40,222 bases of DNA from Candidatus Anammoxibacter sp. (GCA_021777055.1 JAIQZO010000109.1:1-40222); one strand, 5' to 3'; counted from the stretch's first letter, positions 17,401 through 27,587 are shown. Made by a program: numbers and translations. Notes: generated by a model not told the origin, from the letters alone.

Positions 17401-19131
17401 TTATAATTCTGGTATGCCAAAAACATAAACATATAACGTGAAACTACTAACATCTTGAAGACCGATGATAAAGTCCTGGGTTATTGATTTTCCTGGTATC
17501 AAAATTTCTCCGTCAACGTCTGGCGTCAACATAGCGGTTGTGTCTTCATCTGCATTAAGGAGTATGTTATGACCTGACAGTTTTCTTACAACAAAGAATA
17601 GGGATTGGATTAAACTGGAACTGATATTTGTAAAAGTTGCAGTGATAGTAAAAGTGCCAGCAGGGCCATTAGGTACAGGTGTAGGATCAAATGCCGTTTT
17701 GGGATCATGCTCCAACATGACTAATTCGTTTATATCTGGTAAGAATTCAAAAGCACCTATATCACAAGTAGCAATTTTATCACCATCTCCATCCACTGGG
17801 CGTGGCTGTCCACGCTGGTCAATCGTCATCTCTATTCCATCTAGATCGACACATTTAAGATCACCTGCGTCAATTGCAGGGCTGTTTTGCATCAAAGCAT
17901 GAGTCTTTGTCGGGCCTCCGTTTTTTTCAAGGGAAGAAATTTTGGGGGCTATATCTAGAATGTTTCCAGATTGGTCGCCATTAATGTTGCAACCATTTGT
18001 ATCACCAATTAGGTTATATCCTTTAGATGTGAGCACGCCTAAACAATCTGCCCCGTGTCCATTATTAATAATATTTCCTGCCAATATAGTATTCCCCATT
18101 TCTAACTTGCCAATGCTGATCCATATACCTCCGCCATTACCATTGTCAGCATTGTTATTCACGATTGTACTGTTTTGAATTATTATGTCGCCGTAGCTAA
18201 AAAGACCACCTCCATTATTTATCTCGCTATTGTCTGGTATTCCGCCATCACCGGTTATCTGTCCGGTATGATTTCCACTAACAGTACAATTGTTCATCAT
18301 TATAGTACCTCCAGGGCTATAAATGCCTCCTCCATGCCCACTAGGATTAGTACCAGCGTTACCTGTTGTATTTCCAGTCCTATTATTATTGCAGCAACTA
18401 TTGTTGATGATAACTAATCCTCCATTAGCAATACCTCCTCCTTGACCACTGGTTAATCCGTCTTCTGTTACGTTATTACTAACAGAACTGTAATTAATCC
18501 TTAGAGTTCCTAGATTAAAGATACCTCCGCCAAACCCACTTATTCCATCAAATACAAATCCTGTTGAGTTGTAGCTAACAGTAGAATAATTTAATGTTAG
18601 ACTTCCAAAATTGGCGATGCCACCACCGTCACTGCTGACAGTGTTATCTCCTCCAAACTTAATACCCGTGGTATTGTTGGTAACTTTAGTATTGTTGATC
18701 GTAAGTTCTCCAAAGTTTAAAATACCTCCTCCGCCAGGGATATCCTGGTGAGCTGAAGGACTTTTGCCATGTCTAATTGTTAAATCTGCAATTGTAACTG
18801 TTACATTTTCCGGTATAGACAAAACACGGTCTAATGCAACCATAACAGTATGTGCAGCCTGAATAACCGTTTCATCGCTACCTTTTCCCTGTATGAGAAT
18901 GCTCTTGTCAACCATAATACCTTCTTCGGTATAAATACCATCTGCAATATCAATTAGATCGCCATCATTTGCTTGCCCTATTGCATGTTTAATACTACCA
19001 CAGGGTGCCTCTGCATTTGTGCAACTATTTACAGTATCTATGCCTGCAGGCGAAACATAACGCCTCTGTTCTGCTATCGCTGAAGTTGTCCATATACATA
19101 TTATCAAAAGAATTATTGCACGTTTAATCAT
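17401..19131 (-). CDS. Secreted right-handed beta-helix protein, choice-of-anchor Q type
   Basis: This 576-residue protein has a signal peptide (MIKRAIILLIICIWTTSAIA). A CSLREAI-like start follows (RRYVSPAGIDTVNSC, then APCGSIKHAIGQANDGD). Many beta-helix coils of the form GGGIxNxGxLxINxSxVSxN come next. The choice-of-anchor Q signature sits near residues 360-460: ADCLGVLTSKGYNLIGD, NGGPTKTHAL, SPAIDAGD, QRGQPRPVDGDGD and CDIGAFEF. A final beta-rich domain of about 110 residues follows. It is probably exported to the cell surface or outside; the ligand is unknown. Its start lies 80 bases after the stop of the metallophosphoesterase on the same strand, so it may be the third gene of that operon. 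The ribosome-binding site is weak. Confidence 0.92.
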   Translation of the reverse strand: MIKRAIILLIICIWTTSAIAEQRRYVSPAGIDTVNSCTNAEAPCGSIKHAIGQANDGDLIDIADGIYTEEGIMVDKSILIQGKGSDETVIQAAHTVMVALDRVLSIPENVTVTIADLTIRHGKSPSAHQDIPGGGGILNFGELTINNTKVTNNTTGIKFGGDNTVSSDGGGIANFGSLTLNYSTVSYNSTGFVFDGISGFGGGIFNLGTLRINYSSVSNNVTEDGLTSGQGGGIANGGLVIINNSCCNNNRTGNTTGNAGTNPSGHGGGIYSPGGTIMMNNCTVSGNHTGQITGDGGIPDNSEINNGGGLFSYGDIIIQNSTIVNNNADNGNGGGIWISIGKLEMGNTILAGNIINNGHGADCLGVLTSKGYNLIGDTNGCNINGDQSGNILDIAPKISSLEKNGGPTKTHALMQNSPAIDAGDLKCVDLDGIEMTIDQRGQPRPVDGDGDKIATCDIGAFEFLPDINELVMLEHDPKTAFDPTPVPNGPAGTFTITATFTNISSSLIQSLFFVVRKLSGHNILLNADEDTTAMLTPDVDGEILIPGKSITQDFIIGLQDVSSFTLYVYVFGIPEL

Positions 19132-19211
19132 TTTAATGTTTACAGTTGAATTATTACTTGCAAAATATAATTCGTTTTACGTTGCCTTAATTTAATATTC
19201 ACTAATTAGAT

Positions 19212-21884
19212 TTAAAGATCTACTGCCCTTAGCATTAAGGCGTTTACATAGTTTCTCGGTGCACTCTGAGAACCACCATCCGATATAATTATTTTAACAA
19301 ATCCATCCGCTTCCGGGTCTATATCTGTAAATCGAGCTACATATCCATTTTCTTTATTGGTGCCATTAATTATAATTGTATCTGCGGAAGTTATTTCTAC
19401 ATCAGTACCAAATGTGCTTTTATTTTTAAAACTTGCGGCCCCTTCAATCGTTACTTTGCTTATTCGATTAGTATAATTTTCATTGTCACGATTCCCAAAA
19501 ATAACCATCTCATAACGATGGTTAGGATTCATTCCGGAGAATTCCAATACAGTATCATCACCATAAGATATAAGACCTTTGGCATCTAACTTCCCATTGA
19601 AGACTCGATAAGCATCAGTACCGTCATTTGATAAATTACCCTGTCTAGTATGATTCTTTCCATTCCATAGCCCTCCGCTTACTTTTAGCATTACATCTGT
19701 AATGGTTCCACTATTGAAATCAACTAAATTTCCGGAATCTCCACAAGGAGGAGTTCCCGGACCTTGTTCGGTTGTGTAGTATGTTATTTTCTCTTCTGAT
19801 AAGCTACCAGCTTTTCCAGTGGAACAGGTACAAGATTCACCGCAAGACAAATCATTATAAGCAGTAAAAACCACATTTGGCTTTTTTAAGACAAAGTGGT
19901 CTAGTTCGTTGCCATCATCATCTATGAAGTAAGCGTCAATCTTCTTTCCGGTTGCATCAAGATCCAAAACTAAAGAACCTAATTTCCAAAGTGACTCAAC
20001 CATTGCAGGGTGGAAATTGATATCAGGGTTATTGCCAAAACGAGAGCCTGAGAATCTTCCTACTTTAGACGCACTTCCAGCTAGCGTGTAAACCGTACCC
20101 ACAGGATCAACCTTAACATAAGCACCATTTTCCTGGTCATTTCCATTGGAAGTATCAATCCCCATTTTTGATTTATCAAATGTATCAGATACGTCATAAT
20201 GTCCATGGATCAACATTGCGCGCTCATAGGAATGACTATGTCCTACTAATACCAGATCAACTCCATTTGCCTCTAATATCGGAAGAATTTCTTCTCTCAT
20301 GTAACGGGATTCCTTCTCAATAGCAGCATCTGTATCATGGGTTCCATTACTATATGGAGGATGATGCCAAAGAGCTATAATCCATTTCTGTTTACACGCA
20401 GCCAGATCAGATAATAGCCAGTTTTTCATGGTAGTCTGGAAACCTGTATCGTCTTCCAAAGATTCGAGGCTAATAATATGAATATTTGCATAATCAAAAG
20501 AAAAATAAACCTCACTACCTGATGGAATACCCCCTGATTCTCCCGCCCGAGCAAAAGTAAATGTGTCAAAGAAAGTACCTGACTGTAAAATTGAATCTGT
20601 AAAAGTTGTACTTGTAGAGCAAAATTCATGGTTACCTACAGTCGCCCATAGAACACTATTTTTAATGGTATCTCCGTATACATTAAACAACCCAAATTGA
20701 TACTCTTCATCAATACCCACTGTATATGCGTTATCCCCCAACATTAGCACCATATCCACATGTTTTGAACCACCATTCCAATTATAGAATGCATCCCTTA
20801 CTTTTCTAGCATTTTTACCTGCACCTGGTCTGACAAGTCGGTTTTTATTTGCGTCAGTCTCTAATCCTGCTTGACCTGAATCACCAAGTACCCATATTCT
20901 TGTAGGCTTAACAGTGCCTATGGGTGGATTTGTTTCAAAAAAATAGTCAGGCTCACCTCCTACGATAGGATTGTTTGATTCGTCTAATATCTCATAGAAA
21001 TATTTTGTACCAGGCTTTAATCCCGTAATAGTTACTTCGTGTTTGTTAAAATCGCTATTTACTTCATCAACAGTAAACTGAATATACGCTTTGACAATCT
21101 CTATGTCCGGTGACCATTTAGGTAAACTAACATTATTAAATTTAATCCCAACAAGTTGAGACCTCGTTGATATAGCGGCCTCTCCTCCCAACTCCAGATC
21201 AGAACTTGATATATTTACATCTCTATTGATAACATATTCCTCGGCATCACATCCCCTTCCAGCAAGCGCTATATCTATATTCACCTGTGGGTTGCCATTT
21301 AACGTGTATTCAACATGGAGACGTGGTGATTGGTTCACCCCTTTTTTTCCGTCAAATGAATGAGCCACACGTTCCCCAGAACCAAAGATAATAAATGCCA
21401 TGCTGTTACCAGAATTCCAATCATCCTGCATTATTATCTCTTCTATTATTTTGGAGATATCATTCCCGTTGCCGTCTATTGTTCTTTGTTCTATCCCCTG
21501 TGCCCCTTTACTCGTCCATTGAGGTGGTTTCCATTCAAATAACTCATTCGTTTTTGGCCTTGACGATATGTTGGCGCTTGCCTTGCCTCCAACAAAATCA
21601 GCAGAATTCGGTGATAATTCTCCATGTATCAATAAAGAGGATGTGTTAATTGCTATTTCTTCGACGTTGTTTCCGGCTTCCTTGTATCGCACTCTACTTT
21701 CCAAATTCTCCAAAGTTCTCCAACGAAGAACTATGCTATCTTCTGTACTTAATTGCAAAAATGGGCCTCTTGTTATAGTAACGGCCTCAACTGATAATGA
21801 AACTATTATGCTAACTAATGTTGTGATAATAAGGGAAAAAATAAAAGTCTTTTTCCTCAATTTGTCTTTATGAAACAAAACCAT
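19212..21884 (-). CDS. Secreted metallophosphoesterase, purple-acid-phosphatase type, with inserted and C-terminal accessory domains
   Basis: This 890-residue protein has a signal anchor (about 12-35) and an N-terminal Fn3-like domain of purple acid phosphatases (ITRGPFLQL ... IVLRWRT, resuming at HEVTITGLKPGTKYFYEI). The calcineurin-like core shows all metal motifs: GDSG (Asp335), LGDNAY, GNHE (417-420), HHPPYSN and GHSH (548-551). Between the halves of the Fn3 domain (about residues 80-270) lies a domain with ISSRP, WTSKGAQGIEQRT and LHVEYT first and SSDLELGG ... AYIQFTVDEVNSD second, the reverse of the usual order. The last 230 residues form a beta-rich, possibly carbohydrate-binding domain. 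It should hydrolyse phosphate esters outside the cytoplasm; the substrate is unknown. The start has AAAGGAG (21893-21899) 8 bases upstream and lies 62 bases after the TPR gene. Confidence 0.93.
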   Translation of the reverse strand: MVLFHKDKLRKKTFIFSLIITTLVSIIVSLSVEAVTITRGPFLQLSTEDSIVLRWRTLENLESRVRYKEAGNNVEEIAINTSSLLIHGELSPNSADFVGGKASANISSRPKTNELFEWKPPQWTSKGAQGIEQRTIDGNGNDISKIIEEIIMQDDWNSGNSMAFIIFGSGERVAHSFDGKKGVNQSPRLHVEYTLNGNPQVNIDIALAGRGCDAEEYVINRDVNISSSDLELGGEAAISTRSQLVGIKFNNVSLPKWSPDIEIVKAYIQFTVDEVNSDFNKHEVTITGLKPGTKYFYEILDESNNPIVGGEPDYFFETNPPIGTVKPTRIWVLGDSGQAGLETDANKNRLVRPGAGKNARKVRDAFYNWNGGSKHVDMVLMLGDNAYTVGIDEEYQFGLFNVYGDTIKNSVLWATVGNHEFCSTSTTFTDSILQSGTFFDTFTFARAGESGGIPSGSEVYFSFDYANIHIISLESLEDDTGFQTTMKNWLLSDLAACKQKWIIALWHHPPYSNGTHDTDAAIEKESRYMREEILPILEANGVDLVLVGHSHSYERAMLIHGHYDVSDTFDKSKMGIDTSNGNDQENGAYVKVDPVGTVYTLAGSASKVGRFSGSRFGNNPDINFHPAMVESLWKLGSLVLDLDATGKKIDAYFIDDDGNELDHFVLKKPNVVFTAYNDLSCGESCTCSTGKAGSLSEEKITYYTTEQGPGTPPCGDSGNLVDFNSGTITDVMLKVSGGLWNGKNHTRQGNLSNDGTDAYRVFNGKLDAKGLISYGDDTVLEFSGMNPNHRYEMVIFGNRDNENYTNRISKVTIEGAASFKNKSTFGTDVEITSADTIIINGTNKENGYVARFTDIDPEADGFVKIIISDGGSQSAPRNYVNALMLRAVDL

Positions 21885-21946
21885 TCTTTTTTCTCCTTTA
21901 TAAACTATGGGTCCTTGATAACAATATGTTCATTAAGGTATGCTCT

Positions 21947-22831
21947 TTAAGATATGCTCTTTAAGATTCGTTCTATAAGATCAGTTGTCTGTTTGTTGTC
22001 CTTTATTATAGGTGAAAGTTTCTCTATTTCCATCAAAGCTTCATTATAAAGTTTATCGGCCTCTTTATCTTTACCATCTAAGCGAAGGATATCTGCCTTC
22101 CGTACTAAATTAAACTCTTTGCGTCCTGGAAGGGTCAATAAGATACTCGCTCTTTTCAACGCAGAACTAAAGTCTTGCAATCTTATTTCAATATCTATAG
22201 CCTTCTCTAAAAGGGTTGGTACCGGTCCAAGCTGGTTTATACCAATTTCTAAAATCTCGATGGCTTCTTTAGGACGATTATCAGCTATCAACCAATCAGC
22301 GTAAAGGATGTAATAACAAGGGCCTGGATTTTGTTTGATCTCACTTATAATCTCCCTAAACGTGATTACAGCTTCATTGTAACGGCCTAATCCTGCCAGT
22401 GTTTTGGCTTTTAATTTTGTCGCATCAGGGTGTTCAGGTTGTTCTTCCATATATGTATCAACATAGAATAACGAATTATGCAGCCTCTCGTCTTTCATGT
22501 CCTTATTTGTAGCTAATTCACTTCCGGTATACCATGCCATCCCCTTCAGCAATGGTATCCCAGATATAGTGCCCTGAGAAAGTTTTTCTGCAGTGTTTAG
22601 ATCTTCTAATGACTCTCGCCAATCATTTTGTAATAAATAAAAATATCCTCTAAAAAAGAAAAGTTCTGCCACATTATGAGGTTTGTCTTCTATTAGCTCG
22701 GTTATCTCTTCAATTGCAGGTGGTATCTCTTCATGACTATACCCTTTTTGTGAGAAATAGCCAATCCCAATTACAAGAACGACTAATATATTCAGAATAC
22801 GGATTATACCATCTTGAGACCTTTGACTCAT
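21947..22831 (-). CDS. Membrane-anchored TPR protein
   Basis: This 294-residue protein has an N-terminal membrane anchor (ILNILVVLVIGIGYF, about 12-26) and at least five tetratricopeptide-like helix pairs, for example LFFFRGYFYLLQNDWRESLE, KAKTLAGLGRYNEAVITFRE and YADWLIADNRPKEAIEILE. It probably scaffolds protein contacts at the outer face of the inner membrane. The ATG has AAGGAGG a few bases upstream. The gene runs 62 bases ahead of the metallophosphoesterase, which suggests co-transcription. The stop codon falls inside a short tandem duplication (TCTTAAAGAGCATA twice, about 21940-21968), so the last residues may have been altered by slippage. Confidence 0.88.
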   Translation of the reverse strand: MSQRSQDGIIRILNILVVLVIGIGYFSQKGYSHEEIPPAIEEITELIEDKPHNVAELFFFRGYFYLLQNDWRESLEDLNTAEKLSQGTISGIPLLKGMAWYTGSELATNKDMKDERLHNSLFYVDTYMEEQPEHPDATKLKAKTLAGLGRYNEAVITFREIISEIKQNPGPCYYILYADWLIADNRPKEAIEILEIGINQLGPVPTLLEKAIDIEIRLQDFSSALKRASILLTLPGRKEFNLVRKADILRLDGKDKEADKLYNEALMEIEKLSPIIKDNKQTTDLIERILKSIS

Positions 22832-22941
22832 TATTTCCTCCTTTGGTATTAATAAATATCACAAACTATTCATTGATATAATTAATACTGGCTTACAGTG
22901 AATTAGTATTTTAACTAAAACTACTAGTACTACTATTTATA

Positions 22942-22999
22942 TTGGATGTCGTTCTTGGTGAAACCAAATATATTACTCTCTTTTCTCCACGACATCCGA
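22942..22999. promoter_or_regulatory. Nested inverted repeat between VWA and TPR genes
   Basis: The outer arms TTGGATGTCGT (22942-22952) and ACGACATCCGA (22989-22999) pair with one wobble. Inside, TTGGT-GAA-ACCAA (22955-22967) makes a second hairpin. It lies downstream of one minus-strand gene and about 110 bases upstream of the next, so it could be a terminator without a T-run, an operator or a leader structure. Confidence 0.4.
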
Positions 23000-23077
23000 T
23001 TATTAAACAAAGTGTATATATCCTGCAAATAATAGCTATAAAGACAGTAAAGATTTTATTACGATTATCTTTTAGTT

Positions 23078-24832
23078 TCAAAAGCTACCATTTAATTTGT
23101 TAAATTTTTTTTTCACTGTTACACTCACTGGTCCGTGAAGGGCACTTGTACCATCAATTTCTACATCCTCTAATTGATACCTATACGTCCTACCTGGAAC
23201 AACATTTGTATCATGATAAGAGTAATTTGCACCTCTGAAAGCATCACCTTGCGAAACAAGTATGGAATTGTTGATCTTTGTATATCTCCCTGTCGCTCCC
23301 TCACTACGCCAAACATTAAAGCCTATGTTATCTATCTCTGTGGCAGTTTCCCATTTTATATGTGCTGCACGTAACGTTGAAGTTGCAGTGAGAGAAACCA
23401 GTGTAACGACAGTAGGATCATCACAGCTTATTGTTGATGGGATCTTCCCTAAAACGGAGAAGCTATTAATATCTAGAAAATTGATATTAAATGGGCCAGA
23501 AATAGATGTACCATCACCTGTAAGTTTAACCATAAATGAGGCAGTCTCACCAAGAGCTGTAGTTACAATTGGTGGTGTAAAATCAAAAGAGAGGCCTAAT
23601 GGCAATGTTGAAGTCTTCAAAGAAATGTCAACGGGAAGTGTTACAATAGTTGAAATTGCATCGACAATTGATGTTGAAAGATCTGATAATGAAACAGAAG
23701 TACTAAAAACAAGAGGATTTCCAGAATCATCAATAGCACCTGTTAAACGTGCTAGAGAAGACAAAACCACACTTTCGTCAAAAGACGGTCCCGCTGCATT
23801 AGTAGGTGCGGCTTCTGGGCCCATACCTATAACTCGTATACCTAATGCATTTAGGGCATCTATAGTATTTTGAACTGTACCTGCTCCAGTAGGTACAACT
23901 GCATCGATAACTGTATTATCTTCTGACGTTTTAGAATTACTTACAAAGCCAAAACGATCAGTACCAGTATCAGTAGAGCAAGTAAACGTTGTGTGCGGTT
24001 CAGAACCTCCTACACCAGTAATAGTTGTAGGAAATGTAGTTCCTGTGGGAAATGCTGCAATAGTACATACATCAGTTGCTAGGATTACAAGGTGTAAAGC
24101 ATCACTACGCCATCCAACTCCCCCTAATGTTCCTGATGTGGGGGCAACATTAGATGAAAAGGCGGGTACATCTCCACTAGTACCAGGAGAGATTTGTGTA
24201 GATGAAGCACCAGCAGGACCACTTCCAGAAGTGTTGCCATTTCCGTCTCCATCAAAACCTATACCCGTTGCGATCTGATATAGTCCTTCCGCAATAGCGG
24301 CCTCAGGTTTGTCACCGCCAAATCCAGGTGCAGTTCGTAACAAGGCTGCTGAAATTAGTGTGTCACGTTCCAGGTCTCCACCAGCATCTGTAGCAGTTAT
24401 AATAGGTTGGCTTAGAATGAATGGGCGTGCAGTGGCATCATCAAGTGAAAATCCAGTACCAGGTCCACCATAATCTTCAAAACGACCAACACCAAACCCA
24501 AAATCTATTCCAGGAACTGTAGCTTCTAAAGTAGAGACTAAATTACTAAAAATTGATCTAACGGTGGGAATAAAGTCCGCAAAACTACCAGTATCATCAA
24601 ATAACAGGAAAACATCAACTTTCTCGTTAATGCTAGTTGTCGGGAGTGTAATACTAACTGAAAATTTTTGGCTGTTTCCTAAACAAACGTCCGAGTTACC
24701 TGTGACATTAATAGATGACGGCTCTACATCAGAGGCAAAGACTTCTGACACCCTTATACTAAAAATTGATACCGCTAGAAAAAAGAAAAACACGGATAAC
24801 ACTGCCTTCACATTCCTACTATAAATCGACAT
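23078..24832 (-). CDS. Secreted VWA/integrin-beta-like domain protein with C-terminal Fn3-type domain
   Basis: This 584-residue protein has a signal peptide (VLSVFFFFLAVSIFSIRVSEVFAS). A short beta domain with Cys (DVCLGN) leads to a VWA-type fold starting at KVDVFLLFDDTGSF, where DDTGS occupies the MIDAS position (usually DxSxS). GFGVGRFEDYGG follows, then LHLVILATD and GIRVIGMG, as in integrin-beta-type A domains. After a second beta domain, the C-terminus carries an Fn3-like module (AHIKWETATEIDNIGFNVWR ... RTYRYQLEDVEIDG) often found at the end of secreted bacterial proteins. It probably binds a ligand or matrix through a divalent cation. The ATG at 24832 is preceded by GAGGGGAG 6 bases upstream. 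It is transcribed toward the TPR operon but is separated from it by 246 bases and a hairpin. Confidence 0.88.
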   Translation of the reverse strand: MSIYSRNVKAVLSVFFFFLAVSIFSIRVSEVFASDVEPSSINVTGNSDVCLGNSQKFSVSITLPTTSINEKVDVFLLFDDTGSFADFIPTVRSIFSNLVSTLEATVPGIDFGFGVGRFEDYGGPGTGFSLDDATARPFILSQPIITATDAGGDLERDTLISAALLRTAPGFGGDKPEAAIAEGLYQIATGIGFDGDGNGNTSGSGPAGASSTQISPGTSGDVPAFSSNVAPTSGTLGGVGWRSDALHLVILATDVCTIAAFPTGTTFPTTITGVGGSEPHTTFTCSTDTGTDRFGFVSNSKTSEDNTVIDAVVPTGAGTVQNTIDALNALGIRVIGMGPEAAPTNAAGPSFDESVVLSSLARLTGAIDDSGNPLVFSTSVSLSDLSTSIVDAISTIVTLPVDISLKTSTLPLGLSFDFTPPIVTTALGETASFMVKLTGDGTSISGPFNINFLDINSFSVLGKIPSTISCDDPTVVTLVSLTATSTLRAAHIKWETATEIDNIGFNVWRSEGATGRYTKINNSILVSQGDAFRGANYSYHDTNVVPGRTYRYQLEDVEIDGTSALHGPVSVTVKKKFNKLNGSF

Positions 24833-25885
24833 TATTACTCCCCTCTTTTTAGAAATATTATATTAATTTATATAACTATTGTTGATGGGTGAACATTACA
24901 CCCTTTACTAATTTAAAACATCAACTCTGTCGTTATGAATTGCAAAAGCAATGTTGTTATATTAATAATGCTCCTTTCTTCTTATATTGATTGATCAGCA
25001 ATTATAATTAAAACAACCTGGAATTAGTAAACATCAAAGGAAGTATTGCAGGGGGACGCAACTTAAACTTAGTACTGACATAAATTGAACATTTAGTCTT
25101 CGTATTTCAGTAATATTTGCATGTTCTGGTAATGACAGTGTAAAGAATAATTGTTAATTATTCAATGTATATCTTCTTTAGATTATATTTTATTTTAATA
25201 ATAATGACATTATTGTTTTAAAATAAACTTAAGAGACAACAATAACCAGAAATTAAGATACAATAATCATATAAAAAGCTTTTCTGAGAATCAAGAGAAT
25301 ATAGCAAGATAAACTATACGGCAGTTGAATTGTTAAACTGTAAAAAAAGGAAATAAACGGAAGAGACAAAACAAGAAAAGCCGTCAATAGAGTATTTCAA
25401 CAAAACCTCACTGTTTAAGTAGATAACATACTTACTGTTATTTTATTAATTTATTAGATAAGTGTTTGAAGCGTTAGCGTTTTCCAAAAGACTAATTTTC
25501 GGGAATAATATAAAAGGAAAAGATGTCAATTAACGGTAGAGAAGATAATTATCTGTATGGTTTGTTAATCTAGAGAAAATATCTGTTTTCATTTATAAGT
25601 TCTGATATTAGTATTTTAGAGTATTAATTTGATACTACGATCTGTAATAAATTGATATTTGCTAAACTAATATGTTTGGTAATTTAATTTCATTTGATTT
25701 GATATTTTTAAACTTTACTTATAAAATCTTTTTGTAAAAGAATATACAAAGACTAATCTGAGAAAAGATGTTTATAGCTGGTCTTACCCGTCTTATTATT
25801 CTGACAATAAAATATTGTCTTTTGTTTACATTTAATTTAAACATTGTTAACAACTTTTAACCGTTAAATCATTTTCAAAATAACT
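24833..25885. other. Divergent A+T-rich intergenic region
   Basis: This 1.05-kb stretch is very A+T-rich and separates the minus-strand VWA gene from the plus-strand glycosyltransferase gene. It must hold the promoters of both, but I could not pick out a confident promoter, repeat, RNA gene or coding remnant. Confidence 0.5.
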
Positions 25886-27394
25886 ATGACCTACTCCATT
25901 ATAATTATCCTTATTTTTTATTGCCCAGCCGCAATGTGGCTTTTCTTTTACGGCGCAAATAATTACTACATGATCTACCTATTTCTAACAAAAATAGGAG
26001 GTGAATCAAGAAGGAATAGTGCATTTCTGGAGGGTTTCTGGCAAGATAGGACAAAAGAGAGCTTACCCCATGTAACAACTCAGTTACCGATCTATAACGA
26101 AAAGCACGTGGTTGAACGCCTAATTGAGTCTGTAGTAAACATTGAATACCCGAAAGAGCTTCATGAGATCCAGGTATTGGATGATTCTAATGATGAGACC
26201 AGAGATATCGTTGCGGGAATGGTCAAAAAATATAAAGAAAAAGGTTATAACATAAAACAAATTATACGGGATGAGAGAACAGGTTTTAAAGCAGGTGCAC
26301 TAAACCGTGGACTGGAAGAGTCTGAAGGTGAATTCCTCTCTATTTTTGATGCCGATTTTGTCCCGGACACTGACTTCTTATATAAAACCATACCATTCTT
26401 TTATGAAAGAGAAAAAGTTGCACTTGTACAAACAAGATGGGGGCACATTAACAAAAACTACTCCCTCTTGACAGTAGCACAAAGTCTGGGAATGGATGGA
26501 CACTTTATTATTGAGCAGAGTGCCAGAACGTGGAACGGTCTTTACATGAACTTTAACGGTACGGCTGGAATCTGGCGAAAGGAAGCAATTGTTGATGCTG
26601 GTGGATGGCACTATGACACCTTAACCGAAGACCTTGACATATCTTATAGGGCTCAATTAAAAGGCTGGAAGACAAAATTTCTCTTTGATGTAGTAACACC
26701 GTCAGAATTGCCTGTAGATATTAACGCATATAAATCACAGCAACACAGATGGGCAAAGGGCTCTATACAGACAGCAAAAAAAGTCCTGCCAATGGTTTTT
26801 AAGACTAAATGCAGCATAATAAAGAAGATAGAAGCATTTATACACTTGAATCAATACATGGTGCATCCGATGATGATAATCCTTGCTTTATTATCATTTC
26901 CACTTATTATATTATTGAAACAAAAGGTCAGCAATATTACGCCCACAATGTGTGCCATACTATTGCCGATATTTCTCAGTGCGTCAGCACCCTCTCTTCT
27001 ATATATAGTGTCACAGAAATACGGTTATAAGGATTGGAAGAAAAGATGCTTATTCATACCGGTTCTCATGTTTATTGGAAGTGGAGTTGCAATTAACAAC
27101 ACGAAGGCAGTTTTAGAAGCACTGTTGAACATTAAAAGCGATTTCATAAGAACTCCAAAATACGGTATTGTGACAAAGGGAAAAAAATCTATGGAGAAAA
27201 ACTACAACCTTCCCACCAAGCTCATGTTTATATCTGAAATCGCCCTTAGTATATACTGCTTTATCGGATTTATGCATTATGCAAACAAGAACGAATTCAT
27301 CTTTGCTCCATTTTTACTAATGTATACAATCGGCTTTTTTTATGTAGGTGTGACAACTGTTGTTCAGGAGTTTAAGAAGGACCTTAACTGCTAA
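25886..27394 (+). CDS. Family 2 glycosyltransferase, CslA/CslC-like processive beta-glycan synthase
   Basis: This 502-residue membrane enzyme has an N-terminal helix (about 3-30), a cytoplasmic GT-A domain and four or five C-terminal helices (from about 315). The catalytic motifs are in order: TTQLPIYNEKHVVERL, DDSND (Asp99/Asp100), DADF (155-158), FNGTAGIWRK, TEDLD (Glu248/Asp249) and QQHRW (285-289). The last is the QxxRW signature of processive synthases such as cellulose and mannan synthases. The closest family by motif wording is the plant CslA/CslC and bacterial homologue group, which transfers mannose or glucose from a nucleotide sugar to a growing beta-linked chain; the product here is unknown. 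No BcsB or BcsZ partner is adjacent. The start ATG lacks a clear Shine-Dalgarno sequence. Confidence 0.93.
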   Translation: MTYSIIIILIFYCPAAMWLFFYGANNYYMIYLFLTKIGGESRRNSAFLEGFWQDRTKESLPHVTTQLPIYNEKHVVERLIESVVNIEYPKELHEIQVLDDSNDETRDIVAGMVKKYKEKGYNIKQIIRDERTGFKAGALNRGLEESEGEFLSIFDADFVPDTDFLYKTIPFFYEREKVALVQTRWGHINKNYSLLTVAQSLGMDGHFIIEQSARTWNGLYMNFNGTAGIWRKEAIVDAGGWHYDTLTEDLDISYRAQLKGWKTKFLFDVVTPSELPVDINAYKSQQHRWAKGSIQTAKKVLPMVFKTKCSIIKKIEAFIHLNQYMVHPMMIILALLSFPLIILLKQKVSNITPTMCAILLPIFLSASAPSLLYIVSQKYGYKDWKKRCLFIPVLMFIGSGVAINNTKAVLEALLNIKSDFIRTPKYGIVTKGKKSMEKNYNLPTKLMFISEIALSIYCFIGFMHYANKNEFIFAPFLLMYTIGFFYVGVTTVVQEFKKDLNC

Positions 27395-27587
27395 TGTTCG
27401 TTTCCCACTCAGGCAATAAATTTTTTTCATATTTTATATGCGTGTATAAACTCATTTGCTGCACGTTCTGGCCGGGAGTGCGACGGGAATAGATGGTGTA
27501 ATCTGGTATTTCGTCAGGAGTGAAAGACAGATGAGTTTCGTAGGTAATTTGAAGTATAAATATATCAGACGTTAAGATTCCAGTCAT
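27384..27587 (-). other. Possible coding remnant downstream of DUF547 gene
   Basis: This minus-strand frame overlaps the ends of both flanking genes. Its middle reads like a genuine protein (SFTPDEIPDYTIYSRRTPGQ, then LYTHIKYEKNLLPEW), but the first residues overlap the DUF547 coding sequence in another frame and there is no ribosome-binding site. I do not recognise the family. It may be the C-terminal relic of a deleted gene, or chance. Confidence 0.25.
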
